Positions 1 through 9,100 of a DNA stretch of 34,935 nucleotides are shown here, one piece after another. How positions within the stretch are numbered: the stretch's first letter is position 1; each line of letters starts with the position of its first letter. The notes beneath the pieces are model-generated. The model was not told the origin of the DNA. It worked only from the letters and a program-made list of their open reading frames with translations, and did no database searches. The stretch comes from F1-20-MAGs016 sp046086245 (GTDB lineage Bacteria; Planctomycetota; Planctomycetia; Pirellulales; UBA1268). Where the stretch lies: contig JBJSXB010000028.1 in assembly GCA_046086245.1 (NCBI GenBank), forward strand, positions 1 to 34,935, given 5' to 3'. The position numbers and the translations under genes are program-made.

Positions 1-1
1 C

Positions 2-307
2 GAAGGTACACTTTCGATCGTCGATCGGTTCCCCGACGCCGAAACGATCTTCGTGATGCCCCCACGACGCGAGGCGCTCGAGTCGCGGCTGCGTCATCGA
101 GGGACCGAATCGGCGGAGGCGATGGCACGCCGGCTGGAGGTAGCACACCGGGAACTCGATCACGCCGACCGTTACCGCCACCGTGTCGTGAACGACGATG
201 TCGACAAGGCGGTGGAGGACGTGATCGCGATTCTCGCCCGCGCGGGCAGCCCGTCTCTCGTCACCCCCAAGCCGTCCCCCACTCGCACCACGGGAGCAAC
301 CGCATGA
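2..307 (+). CDS. gmk: Guanylate kinase, C-terminal part (5' end outside window)
   Basis: Guanylate kinase phosphorylates GMP to GDP with ATP in the cytoplasm. Only the last 101 codons are present; the frame is open to the left edge. The visible part begins in the GMP-binding half and runs through a segment ending FVMPPRREALESRL, an Arg-rich helix with RHRGTESAEAMARRL, and the closing VVNDDVDKAVEDV strand-helix. This order is characteristic of the C-terminal half of Gmk. A Pro/Thr-rich tail of about 18 residues extends past the usual end. The TGA stop overlaps the ATG of rpoZ by 4 bp (ATGA), so the two are probably translationally coupled. The gmk-rpoZ-coaBC order is common in bacteria and supports the call. 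Confidence 0.9.
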   Translation, partial: EGTLSIVDRFPDAETIFVMPPRREALESRLRHRGTESAEAMARRLEVAHRELDHADRYRHRVVNDDVDKAVEDVIAILARAGSPSLVTPKPSPTRTTGATA

Positions 308-567
308 TCGATGACCTCCGCGAAGAAGCGATCGTCAACAAGGTCGGTGGCCGATTCAAACTCTCCACCCTGATCCAAAAACGACTCGTGGCGCTCAACG
401 CGGGTGGACGTCCGCTCGTCGACATCGACAGTGACGACAAGATGCAGATCGTCATCGAGGAGATCAAACAGGACAAGATCTACCTCGACACCTCGTCCAA
501 CCTGCGGATCACGGGTGAGTCGCCCGAGGCGGGCGGCCCGCTCGATTTCACCGCCGATACCCTCTGA
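304..567 (+). CDS. rpoZ: DNA-directed RNA polymerase subunit omega
   Basis: The 87-residue product matches RNA polymerase omega in length and in its core, an N-terminal helix followed by VGGRFKLSTLIQKRLVALN and RPLVDID. Omega binds the beta-prime subunit and helps polymerase assembly. The start is fixed by a GGGAG ribosome-binding site about 8 nt upstream and by the ATGA overlap with gmk. The C-terminal 25 residues are less conserved and acidic. The position between gmk and coaC is the classical location of rpoZ. Confidence 0.9.
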   Translation: MIDDLREEAIVNKVGGRFKLSTLIQKRLVALNAGGRPLVDIDSDDKMQIVIEEIKQDKIYLDTSSNLRITGESPEAGGPLDFTADTL

Positions 568-657
568 CGCATCCATGACGGGGACTGCCCGGCGCGGCCC
601 GATGGCCCGCCGGCGTCCCCAGCGCGTTCCTGCCGCGACCCGAGCGGTGCCGCCCCG

Positions 658-1257
658 ATGACCGCACGCCACGCCCCATCCGCCCCGGACACCGCGTTCA
701 CGGGGCGTGAGATCGTCGTCGGCGTCTCCGGCGGCATCGCCGCCTTCAAGGCCGCCGTCCTCGTCAGCCACCTCGTCCAGCACGGCGCCGGGGTGACCGC
801 GGTGCTCACCGGTAACGCGCGAAAGTTCGTCGGCGAGGCGACGTTCGCGGCCCTCTCCGGGCGTCCGGTCGCAACGCGATCGTTCGAGCCGCGGCGTTAT
901 CCCCTGGGCGCCCACATCGAATTGGCCCGCGACGCCGACGCCGTCGTGGTCGCCCCCGCATCGGCCGACCTCCTTGCGCGCGCGGCGCTCGGCCTCGCCG
1001 ACGACCTGCTCGCCACCCTGCTGTTGTGCGCCGAGTGCCCCGTGCTTCTGGCCCCGGCGATGAACGCCGCGATGTGGGCCAAGCCCGCGGTGCAGCGCAA
1101 CGTCGAGCGTCTCGTGGCCGACGGCTTCGTCATCGTCGGCCCCGGTACCGGCTGGCTCTCCTGCCGGCAGACCGGCGCCGGCCGCATGGCGGAGCCCGAC
1201 GCGATCGCCGCGGCGCTGGCGACCGTGCTCGCCGGACGGCCGCGTCGCACCCCGTGA
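658..1257 (+). CDS. coaC: Phosphopantothenoylcysteine decarboxylase
   Basis: This flavoprotein decarboxylates 4'-phosphopantothenoylcysteine to 4'-phosphopantetheine in coenzyme A synthesis. The 199 residues form a single HFCD/Dfp flavoprotein domain: GVSGGIAAFKA near residue 22 (flavin phosphate binding), the catalytic His in AHIELA at residue 86, the substrate clamp PAMN at 133-136, and the catalytic Cys169 in GWLSCRQTGAGRM. The first 15 residues are a variable lead. No other in-frame start exists after the rpoZ stop, so 658 is the start despite having no clear Shine-Dalgarno. In many bacteria this domain is the first half of a bifunctional CoaBC; here it stops and coaB follows as its own gene. 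Confidence 0.92.
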   Translation: MTARHAPSAPDTAFTGREIVVGVSGGIAAFKAAVLVSHLVQHGAGVTAVLTGNARKFVGEATFAALSGRPVATRSFEPRRYPLGAHIELARDADAVVVAPASADLLARAALGLADDLLATLLLCAECPVLLAPAMNAAMWAKPAVQRNVERLVADGFVIVGPGTGWLSCRQTGAGRMAEPDAIAAALATVLAGRPRRTP

Positions 1258-1280
1258 GCCCGGCCGCCCGTCGCCCTCCG

Positions 1281-1928
1281 ATGCCCATGGCCCGCCTGCT
1301 GATCACCGCCGGCCCGACGCGCGCCTACCTCGACGACGTGCGCTTCCTCACCAACGCGTCGAGTGGGCGGATGGCCGCATCGCTCGCCGTGGCGGCGATC
1401 GGGGCGGGGCACGAGGTGACGATCGTGTCGGGACCGGTCGCCTGCCGCTATCCCGCGGCGGCCCGCGTCGAAGGCGTGACCACGACCGACGAGATGCTCG
1501 CCGCCGCGCTGGAGGTGCTGCCGCGCGTCGACGGTGTGATCGCCGCGGCGGCGCCCTGCGATTTCCAGCCGGCCGAGCGTGTGAAGGGAAAGATCCCACG
1601 GTCCGGCACCCGGCTCACGCTGCACCTGGAGCCGACCGTCGACGTCGTCGCCACGCTCGCACGGCGGGCCCGGCGCGGGCAATGGGTGGTGGCGTTCGCG
1701 CTGGAGGTCGGCGCCGACCGTGACCGGGCGGTGGCCAAGGCGGTGGCGAAGCGCTGCGATCTGATCGTCTGCAACGGCTTGCCGGCTCTGGAGTCGTCGC
1801 GCACGCGCGTCGATGTGTACGAGCCGTCGGGAACCCATCTCGGCGGCCGCGCCGGATCGAAGCGGGCCGTCGCCCGCTGGCTGGTGGCGCTGTTCGACGA
1901 ACGCTTCCCGTCGCCGCGGCGCCGATGA
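1281..1928 (+). CDS. coaB: Phosphopantothenate-cysteine ligase (stand-alone CoaB)
   Basis: CoaB joins cysteine to 4'-phosphopantothenate, the step before CoaC. The product starts ARLLITAGPTR and continues with DDVRFLTNASSGRM, the nucleotide-binding signature of the DFP ligase domain. The AAAPCDF segment followed by KGKIPR corresponds to the conserved Ala/Asp-Phe and Lys region that handles the acyl-cytidylate intermediate. About 215 residues is right for a ligase domain alone. Three starts are possible: GTG at 1254, which overlaps the coaC stop as GTGA and would imply coupling, ATG at 1281, or ATG at 1287 just before the conserved ARLLITAG. None has a strong ribosome-binding site, so the choice of 1281 is tentative. 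Confidence 0.85.
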   Translation: MPMARLLITAGPTRAYLDDVRFLTNASSGRMAASLAVAAIGAGHEVTIVSGPVACRYPAAARVEGVTTTDEMLAAALEVLPRVDGVIAAAAPCDFQPAERVKGKIPRSGTRLTLHLEPTVDVVATLARRARRGQWVVAFALEVGADRDRAVAKAVAKRCDLIVCNGLPALESSRTRVDVYEPSGTHLGGRAGSKRAVARWLVALFDERFPSPRRR

Positions 1929-1998
1929 CGGCCTGTGGGCCAGGCGGTATAGTTCCTCCTCCCTCGGCCGACCCCCTCCGCCCAGGTGCCGCCGCGCC

Positions 1999-3018
1999 AT
2001 GGATGCCCCGATTCCCGTCGCCGTGCTCGGTGCCACCGGCTACACGGCACTCGAGCTGATTCGCATCCTGTTGCGGCACCCGGGCGTGCGGATCGTCGCC
2101 GCGACGAGCCGCCAGGAGGGGCGGCCCCCGATCGGCACCGTCCATCCCTCGCTGGTCGGCCGCATCGATCTGCCTCTCGAGGATCTCGAGCCGGCGGAGA
2201 TCGCCGCGCGGGCCCGGTTCGTCTTCAGCTGCCTCCCCCACGCCGCCAGTGCGGAGGTGGCGATGAAGCTGGTCGCGGCCGGTGCACGCGTGATCGACTT
2301 CAGTGCCGATTACCGTCTCGACGACGCCGCGACCTATGCCGAGTGGTACGCGCACGAGCACCCCGATCCGTCGCGGCTGGGCCGCACGGTGTACGGCCTT
2401 CCCGAACTGTTCCGTGCGGGGATCGCCGACGCGGCGCTCGTCGCCAATCCGGGCTGCTACGCGACCACCGCGATCGTGCCGCTGGCTCCCCTGCTCGCGA
2501 GCGGCAGGTTCCATGCCGACGACGTGATCGTCGACGCCAAAAGCGGCGTCAGCGGAGCCGGCCGGTCGCCGAAACTCACGACCCATTTCCCCGAATGCAA
2601 CGAGAGCCTCTCCGCTTACAACGTCGGCCGGCACCGACACACGCCGGAGATCGAGCAGGTCGTCGCCCGCCACACCGGTACGCGCCCGGAGGTGATCTTC
2701 ACGCCGCAGTTGGCGCCGATGGACCGTGGCATCCTCGCGACGATCTACCTGCGGCCCACGGCGCCGATCACCGAAAAGGAGGCGACCGACATCCTCCGTC
2801 GCGCCTACGGCAGTGAGCCGTTCGTGCGCATCGTCGACCACCTGCCCGGCACGAAGGACTGCGTCGGCACCAACTTCTGCGATGTCACCGTCCGGGTCGT
2901 GCGCGGTCGTGTGCTGGTGATCAGCTGCCTCGACAACCTCGTCAAGGGCGCCAGCGGGGCGGCCGTCCAGAACTTCAACTGCATGGCGGGGCTGCCCGAG
3001 ACGACGGGTTTGCTGTGA
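1999..3018 (+). CDS. argC: N-acetyl-gamma-glutamyl-phosphate reductase
   Basis: ArgC reduces N-acetyl-glutamyl phosphate to the semialdehyde with NADPH, the third step of arginine synthesis. The 339-residue product shows the Rossmann motif GATGYTALEL at 11-20, the SADYRL segment near 102, and the catalytic Cys153 in ANPGCYATTA. KSGVSGAG, NVGRHRHTPEI and the C-terminal DNLVKGASGAA motif complete the family pattern. The ATG at 1999 lies directly before the first beta strand; the open frame runs further upstream but overlaps coaB and has no homology there. argJ follows 55 bp later on the same strand, so the pair probably forms an arginine operon segment. Confidence 0.95.
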   Translation: MDAPIPVAVLGATGYTALELIRILLRHPGVRIVAATSRQEGRPPIGTVHPSLVGRIDLPLEDLEPAEIAARARFVFSCLPHAASAEVAMKLVAAGARVIDFSADYRLDDAATYAEWYAHEHPDPSRLGRTVYGLPELFRAGIADAALVANPGCYATTAIVPLAPLLASGRFHADDVIVDAKSGVSGAGRSPKLTTHFPECNESLSAYNVGRHRHTPEIEQVVARHTGTRPEVIFTPQLAPMDRGILATIYLRPTAPITEKEATDILRRAYGSEPFVRIVDHLPGTKDCVGTNFCDVTVRVVRGRVLVISCLDNLVKGASGAAVQNFNCMAGLPETTGLL

Positions 3019-3073
3019 GATCGATCCGCCGGTCACGGCCCTCGCCGCCGGCGACACCCCCCGGGATTTCCGC

Positions 3074-4297
3074 ATGGCGATCACCGAGACGGCCCTCAAA
3101 CTGCCGATTCCCCCGCTGCCCAAGGGCTTCCGCATGGGAGGCGTCCACGCCGGGCTGAAGCGCAACCCGACCCGCGAGGACGTGGCGATCATCCTCTCCG
3201 ACGCGCCGGCGACGGCGGCCGGCGTGTACACGACGAACATCGTCCACGCCGCCCCCGTCGCCCTCGACCGCGCCCGCACCCCGGGGAGCGGCTTTCGCGC
3301 GATCGTCGTCAATTCGGGCAACGCCAACGCCTGCACCGGTGCCCGTGGCCTCGAGGATGCCAGGCGCATGGCCGCCGCCGCCGCCACCCGCCTGTCGGTC
3401 GATCCTGAAAAGGTCCTCGTGCTCTCCACCGGCGTGATCGGGGAGTTCCTCCCGATGGGGAAGATCGACGCGGGCATCGACGCCGTGGCAACGCGGCTGG
3501 GCAGTGACGCCGAAGCGGCGGTGACCGCCGCGCGCGGCATGCTCACCACCGACACGCGACCGAAGCTGGCGGGTTCGTCGTTCGACGCCGACGGCACCCG
3601 TTGCACGTTGTTCGGCATGGCGAAGGGGGCGGCGATGATCGGGCCGCGGCTGGCGACGATGCTCGGCGTCGTTCTCTGTGACGCCGCCGTGAAGCCGGCC
3701 GACGCGCAGCGGCTGCTCGCGGCCGCCGCCGACGTGACGTTCAACTGCGTCAGCGTCGACGGGCACATGAGCACCAACGACACGGTGCTGCTGCTGGCCA
3801 ACGGCGCGGCCGGTGGCCGCCCCCTCGAAGGGGCCGGGCTCGCCGCCTTCGAGCGGGCGTTGGTGGAGGCCTGCTCGACGCTCGCCCGCGAGATCGCCGA
3901 CGACGGTGAGGGAGCGACACACGTGCTGCGTATCGAGGTCCGCGGCTGCGCGACGCGCGAGGACGCGCGGCAGATCGCCGCCACCGTGGCCGACAGCCCG
4001 CTGGTGAAGACCGCCGTCCATGGTGCCGATCCGAATTGGGGACGGATCGTGTCGGCGGCCGGCTACTCGGGGGTGGTGTTCGACCCCGCGCGGCTCTCGC
4101 TGCGGCTCAACGGCACGCTGCTGTTCCGCGACGGGTCCCCGGTCGCCTTCGACGGCGCGGTGGTGTCGGCATCGATCCGCGCCGCTCGGGAGACGCTCAT
4201 CGAGCTCGATCTCGACGCCGGCCCCGGTTCGATTCGCTTTTACTCCAGCGACCTTTCCGCCGACTACGTCCACCTCAACGCCGATTACCACACCTGA
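3074..4297 (+). CDS. argJ: Bifunctional glutamate N-acetyltransferase / ornithine acetyltransferase
   Basis: ArgJ moves the acetyl group from N-acetylornithine to glutamate in the cyclic arginine pathway; some members also use acetyl-CoA. The 407-residue length is typical. VVNSGNANACTG at 79-89 is the family signature, and VLSTGVIGEFLPMGKI contains the autoprocessing site, where the precursor is cut before Thr119 so that Thr becomes the N-terminal nucleophile of the beta chain. The C-terminus ends NADYHT, close to the usual NADYTT. Whether the enzyme is mono- or bifunctional cannot be told from the sequence. Pairing with argC supports the role. Confidence 0.95.
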   Translation: MAITETALKLPIPPLPKGFRMGGVHAGLKRNPTREDVAIILSDAPATAAGVYTTNIVHAAPVALDRARTPGSGFRAIVVNSGNANACTGARGLEDARRMAAAAATRLSVDPEKVLVLSTGVIGEFLPMGKIDAGIDAVATRLGSDAEAAVTAARGMLTTDTRPKLAGSSFDADGTRCTLFGMAKGAAMIGPRLATMLGVVLCDAAVKPADAQRLLAAAADVTFNCVSVDGHMSTNDTVLLLANGAAGGRPLEGAGLAAFERALVEACSTLAREIADDGEGATHVLRIEVRGCATREDARQIAATVADSPLVKTAVHGADPNWGRIVSAAGYSGVVFDPARLSLRLNGTLLFRDGSPVAFDGAVVSASIRAARETLIELDLDAGPGSIRFYSSDLSADYVHLNADYHT

Positions 4298-4481
4298 GGT
4301 CACCGCACCCGGCCCGGCCGTCGGCCCCTTTGCAGCGGCGTCGGCGGACCGGCCAGCCGGGGTGGGCAGGCCCGCTGCCGGCGCCGGCGGCTCCTGCCCG
4401 CCGACAACCAGCTTGACGGCCGCGCGCAGACAGGGTTTCCTAAAGGTTCGCCTCCCCCGTCCCCGTCCGCGGATCGCCCCC
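4298..4481 (+). promoter_or_regulatory. argJ-downstream intergenic region with a weak promoter candidate
   Basis: This 184-bp gap holds no recognisable gene. It contains a 12-bp perfect palindrome (GCCGGCGCCGGC, 4377-4388) inside a GC-rich stretch that could fold after argJ but lacks a following T run. Further on there is a TTGACG hexamer at 4413-4418, 17 bp before a poor -10-like TTTCCT at 4436-4441. The -35 match is good and the -10 is weak. The region could separate the arginine genes from the downstream set, but a promoter here is only a guess. Confidence 0.2.
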
Positions 4482-4817
4482 ATGCCTGCCGTCCTCGCGC
4501 CCTCCCGCCCCGCCGACATCCGGGTGCGGCCGACGTCGGTCCCCCACCGGGCGGGCACGGTCCAGACTCGTCCGGTGCATCCGGGCCCTGTCCGGGCCGG
4601 TGACGACCCGGACGACGACGACGATCTCGGCGAGGATGAACCGCTCAGCCCGGATCAGCCGCTTTCGACCGAGGATGACTCGGCCTTCGACGACTTCGAC
4701 GACGAGTTCGACGACGATTTCGAGGAGGACGAGCACGACCCCGATTGGGACCATCCCGAGGAGGCCGAGCCCCCTCCTCCGCCTCCTCCGGCGAAGGGCC
4801 CCGGACGCAAGAAATAA
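4482..4817 (+). CDS. Small acidic low-complexity protein of unknown function
   Basis: The 111-residue product has a Pro/Arg/Val-rich first third, then a run dominated by Asp and Glu with repeated DDFDDEF-like units, and ends in a Pro stretch and a basic GPGRKK tail. No fold is recognised, no signal peptide is evident, and the protein is probably largely disordered. It is preferred over random reading because it fills the gap between argJ and the TPR gene in the same direction, the codons read cleanly through an extremely biased composition, and the stop sits 31 bp before the next start. The frame stays open upstream into argJ, so the exact start is uncertain; ATG 4482 is the only sensible one in the intergenic part. 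Comparable Asp-rich small proteins occur in planctomycetes, from memory only. Confidence 0.55.
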   Translation: MPAVLAPSRPADIRVRPTSVPHRAGTVQTRPVHPGPVRAGDDPDDDDDLGEDEPLSPDQPLSTEDDSAFDDFDDEFDDDFEEDEHDPDWDHPEEAEPPPPPPPAKGPGRKK

Positions 4818-4848
4818 GCGCCCGGTGCGCAGGAGTGGCAGCGTCCCG

Positions 4849-5268
4849 ATGTCGGCCTCCGACGAAGACAGCCCCGGCGAGCGCCGCAAGGCGAAGCGGC
4901 ACCGCGCCGGCTGGTTCGGGGCCATGGGCCAGCTCGATTTCGACATCGACTTCCTGGAGCGGGTGATCGCGCGCAACGACCGGGCCGTCGACGCACTCCG
5001 CGCCCTCGGGGAACTGGCGTCGCAAAAGGGTCTGCACACGCGCGCCGTGGAGGTCGATCAACAGCTGGTGGAGTGCCTGCCCGACGACTGCCTCGCCCGC
5101 TACAATCTCGCCTGCTCGCTGGCTGTCGCGGGCCGTGCCGACGACGCGCTGTCCTGCCTGCGCATGGCGGTCGGTCTCGGGTACGCCGACCTCGATTACA
5201 TGCGAACCGATCCCGACCTGGCGTCGCTCCGCGACCGACCGGAGTTCCGGGCCCTGTTCCGGTCGTGA
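4849..5268 (+). CDS. Small tetratricopeptide-repeat protein
   Basis: The 139-residue product starts with a charged, Arg-rich stretch and then has helical pairs. The segment around residues 55-115 reads as TPR units, with HTRAVEVDQQLVECLPDD, ARYNLACSLAVAGRADDAL and a following helix showing the A/G/Y spacing of the 34-residue repeat. The last part (DPDLASLRDRPEFRALF) is the common C-terminal cap of short bacterial TPR proteins. Such proteins act as protein-binding adaptors; the partner is unknown. The start ATG 4849 has AGGAG about 13 nt upstream, slightly long. The longer open frame upstream overlaps the acidic protein and is not supported. The pnp gene follows 9 bp after the stop. Confidence 0.75.
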   Translation: MSASDEDSPGERRKAKRHRAGWFGAMGQLDFDIDFLERVIARNDRAVDALRALGELASQKGLHTRAVEVDQQLVECLPDDCLARYNLACSLAVAGRADDALSCLRMAVGLGYADLDYMRTDPDLASLRDRPEFRALFRS

Positions 5269-5277
5269 CGGAAACCT

Positions 5278-6114
5278 ATGCTCGACCTCTACGACAAGAT
5301 CACCGACGCGTGCGGGGCGATCGCCTCGCGCTGGCCCGGTCGGCCCACCGCGGGCATCATCCTCGGCAGCGGGCTCGGCGCGGCGTCCGCGGCGCTCGCC
5401 GATGCGGTGCGGATCCCCTACGAGGAGATCCCGCACTTCGCGCGGTCCACCGCGCACGGCCATGCCGGCCAACTCGTGTGCGGCACGCTCGACGGCGCGG
5501 CGGTGGTGGTGATGGAAGGGCGGATGCACGCCTACGAGGGCTACCCCCTCGCGCAGATCACCTTTCCGGTGCGCGTGCTCGAACGGCTCGGCGCGCGACT
5601 GTTGATCGTCACCAACGCCTGCGGCGGACTCAATCCGCACTACCGCACCGGCGACATCATGGTGATCGACGACCACATCAACCTGATGAACGACAATCCG
5701 CTCATCGGGATCAACGACGAGCGGCTCGGCCCGCGCTTTCCGGACATGTCGGCGCCCTACACCCCCCGGCTCATCGACGCGGCGTTGGCGGAGGCGCGGC
5801 GCGGTGACTTCGTCGCCCATCGCGGGGTCTACGTGGCCGTCACCGGGCCGAACCTCGAGACGCGCGCGGAATATCGTTTTCTCCGCGGCATCGGCGCCGA
5901 CGTCGTCGGCATGTCGACGGTGCCGGAGGTGATCGTCGCCGTGCATGCGGGGCTCGAGGTGCTCGGCCTCTCGGTGGTGACCGACATGTGCCTGCCCGAC
6001 GCGCTCGAGGTGGCCACCGTCGACAAGATCCTCGCCGTCGCCCGCTCCGCCGAACCGAAACTGAGCGCGATCATCACCGCCGCGGTCCGGTCCGCCGGCG
6101 GGGTCCGCCGGTAG
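5278..6114 (+). CDS. Purine nucleoside phosphorylase (trimeric, PNP/MTAP family)
   Basis: The enzyme splits purine nucleosides with phosphate into base and ribose-1-phosphate for purine salvage. The 278 residues carry GSGLG at 30-34 (phosphate binding), GRMHAYEGYP at 81-90, TNACGGLN at 112-119, TGPNLETRAEYR at 189-200 with the base-contacting Glu198, and GADVVGMSTVPE near 206-217. The position equivalent to the human PNP base-recognition Asn243 is Asp236 here (VVTDMCLPD), which is the residue type seen in MTA phosphorylases, so exact base preference is open. The start has GGAAA 5-6 nt upstream. It lies between the TPR gene and ileS on the same strand. Confidence 0.9.
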   Translation: MLDLYDKITDACGAIASRWPGRPTAGIILGSGLGAASAALADAVRIPYEEIPHFARSTAHGHAGQLVCGTLDGAAVVVMEGRMHAYEGYPLAQITFPVRVLERLGARLLIVTNACGGLNPHYRTGDIMVIDDHINLMNDNPLIGINDERLGPRFPDMSAPYTPRLIDAALAEARRGDFVAHRGVYVAVTGPNLETRAEYRFLRGIGADVVGMSTVPEVIVAVHAGLEVLGLSVVTDMCLPDALEVATVDKILAVARSAEPKLSAIITAAVRSAGGVRR

Positions 6115-6127
6115 GAGAGCGCAGCCG

Positions 6128-9100
6128 ATGGCTCCCTTCGCCGCGGTCGGCGGCCGTCCCGACTTTCCCTCGCTCGAGCGCGGCATTCTCGCCTTCTGGC
6201 GCGAGGCCGACGTCTACCGCCGATCGCTCGAGCAGCGGCGGGGCGCGCCGGCGTTCGTGTTCTACGAGGGGCCACCGACCGCCAATGGCATGCCCCATCC
6301 GGGCCATTGCCTGACGCGCACCATCAAGGATCTCTACCCGCGCTACCGCACGATGCGCGGCCAGTGGTGCCAGCGGAAGGCGGGCTGGGACACCCACGGC
6401 CTGCCGGTGGAGGTGGAGGTCTGCAAGGCATTGGGGATCCACTCCAAGGCCGAGATCGAAGCCTATGGCGTCGAGCCCTTCATCCACCGCTGCCAGGAGA
6501 GCGTGTGGCGTTACATGAAGGAGTGGGAGACGATCACCGAGCGGATCGGGTTTTGGCTCGACCTCTCGACCGCCTACGTCACCTACCACCGCGCGTACGT
6601 CGAGAGCGTCTGGTGGGCGCTGGCCGATCTGTTCGACCGCGGGCTGCTCTACCGTGGCCACAAGATCGTCTGGTGGTGGGCCCAGGGTGGGACCGCGCTG
6701 TCGAGCGGCGAGGTGGGCCAGGGCTACAAGGAAGTCGCCGACCCGAGCGTCTACGTGGCCCTGCCCTTGCTCGATGACGCCGGCAGGCCGACGGCGCGGA
6801 GTCTGGTCGCCTGGACGACGACTCCCTGGACGCTCCCGTCCAACCAGTTCGCCGCCGTGAAGCCGGATCTCGCCTACGTGGTCGCGCGCGCGGCCGGCGG
6901 GGCCGACTCCGGCGAGTACGTGGTGGCCGAAACGCTGGCGGCGGCGCTCGCGGAGAAGCTCAAGGTGTCGTTCGAGACGGTCGCCACCCTTCGCGGAGCC
7001 GATCTGGTCGGCAGCGCGTACCTGCCGCCGTTCGACACCTACCGGCCGGCCGGCCCGCCGCAGCGGGCCCCGCTCGTGGCGGGGGGAAGCGACACGCCCG
7101 CATGGCGCGTCGTCGCGGCCGATTTCGTCACCACCGATTCCGGCACCGGTGTCGTCCACGTCGCCCCGGCGTTCGGCGAGGTCGATTACGGGGTGCTTTT
7201 GGCGGAGCAGCCCCGCTTCCAGGCCGGCGGTCCCGAGTTGCTCAACTGCGTCGCCGCCGACGGCACGTTCACCGACACGTTCCCGATGGGGAGCGGCCGC
7301 TTCGTCAAGGACTGCGACCGTGACATCGTTCGCGATCTCCGCGCCCGCGGCCTGCTGGTCCACCAGGAGCAGTACGTCCACGATTATCCGTTCTGCTGGC
7401 GCGCCGACGCCGATCCCCTCATCCAGTATCCGCGGGCCAGTTGGTTCATCCGCACGTCGCAGTTCCGCGACGCCATGCTCGCCAACAACGCGCGGATCGA
7501 TTGGCTGCCCGCGCACATCCGCGATGGCCGCTTCGGCAACTTCCTCGAGACGAACGTCGATTGGGCCCTGTCGCGGGAACGCTACTGGGGCACCCCGCTC
7601 CCCATCTGGGTCTGCTCGGAGACGGGGCGTGCCGAGGCCGTGCCCTCCTACGCGGCGCTTCTCGCCAAACCGGGTGTCACCGGGACCGATCGCTTCGACC
7701 GGGCGAAGGAGCACGACCCGCAACTCGCCGACGACCTCCGTGTCCACAAGCCCTACATCGACGCGGTCACCTACGATTCGCCGTTCGCTCCCGGCGGCCG
7801 CATGACACGGGTGCCCGAGGTGATCGACTGCTGGTTCGATTCCGGCGCGATGCCGTTCGCGCAGTGGGGCTGGCCACATGCCGGAGCGGCCGACTTCGCC
7901 GCGCAGTTCCCGGCCGATTTCATCTCCGAGGCGATCGACCAGACGCGCGGTTGGTTCTACAGCCAACTCGCCATCAGCACCCTCCTCTTCGGCGGTGACG
8001 GCCCGCGGTCCCTCCCCGCCGGCGTGGCAGCGCCGCCGGCCGCCTGGCCCCATCCGTTCCGCACCTGCATCGTGCTCGGTCTCATGCTCGGCGAGGACGG
8101 GCAGAAGATGAGCAAGCAGAAGCGGAATTACAAGGAGCCCGGGGTGATCTTCGACGCCTATGGCGCCGACGCCCTACGCTGGTATTTCCTCGCCGCCCAA
8201 CCTCCCTGGACCACGATCCGCTACAGCGAGCGCGCAATCCGGGAAAGCGTGCCGGAGTTCCTTCTCCGCCTGTGGAACGTCTATTCGTTCTTCGTGATCT
8301 ACGCGCGGATCGACGGCTTCGATCCCGGTCGCCTCCTCGACGCTCCGGGGCGGCTCGATCACGCCGACCTCGCCCGGGCCCGCGGCTGGCGGCCCGCCGC
8401 CGACCGGCACGAACTCGACCGTTGGATGCTCGCCGAGACGAGCGCCACCGCGGCCGCGGTCGTCGAGCGGATGGACGCCTTCGATCACTTCGCCGCCGCG
8501 GGCGCCATCGCGGCGCTCGTCGACGCCGCCAGCAACTGGTTCGTGCGGCGGAGCCGCGACCGGTTCTGGGCACCCGGCCGCGCCGACGACTCGGCGGTGG
8601 GCGAGCCCGACAAGCTCGACGCCTACTGGACGCTGTACGAGACCCTTCTCACCGTGGCCCGGCTGGCCGCCCCGTTCGTGCCCTTCCTGACCGAGTCGAT
8701 GTGGCGGAACCTCGCCGTCGGACCGTTCGGCGACCGGGTGCCCGACAGCATTCACCTCACCGACTATCCGGTCGGTGATTCCCGCCTTCTCGACCCCGAC
8801 CTCGTCCGCCGGATGGCGCTGGTGCGCGACGTCGCCTCGTCGGGACGGGCCGCCCGCGCGGGCGCCAAGCTCAAGGTCCGCCAGCCGCTCGCCAAGGTCG
8901 AGGTGATCCTCGCCGACGGGGCCGCGGCCGACGCCGGCTGGCTCGAGGCCCACGCCGACCTCGTGCGTGACGAACTCAACGTCAAGCAGTTCGAGGTGTG
9001 CCGCGAGCCCGACCGCTACATCACCCGCTCCGTCCAACCCGACCTCAAGCGGCTCGGCCCACGCCTCGGCAAGGATCTGCCGCGGGTCCGCGCGGCCTTG

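Noticed and set aside
1615..3984. Open frame of about 790 codons on - opposite coaB, argC and argJ
   Set aside because: It covers three well-supported genes and its product is low-complexity Ala/Arg/Ser with no family signature.
4377..4388. GC palindrome after argJ as an intrinsic terminator
   Set aside because: It has no loop beyond the palindrome centre and no following T run, so a terminator is not supported.
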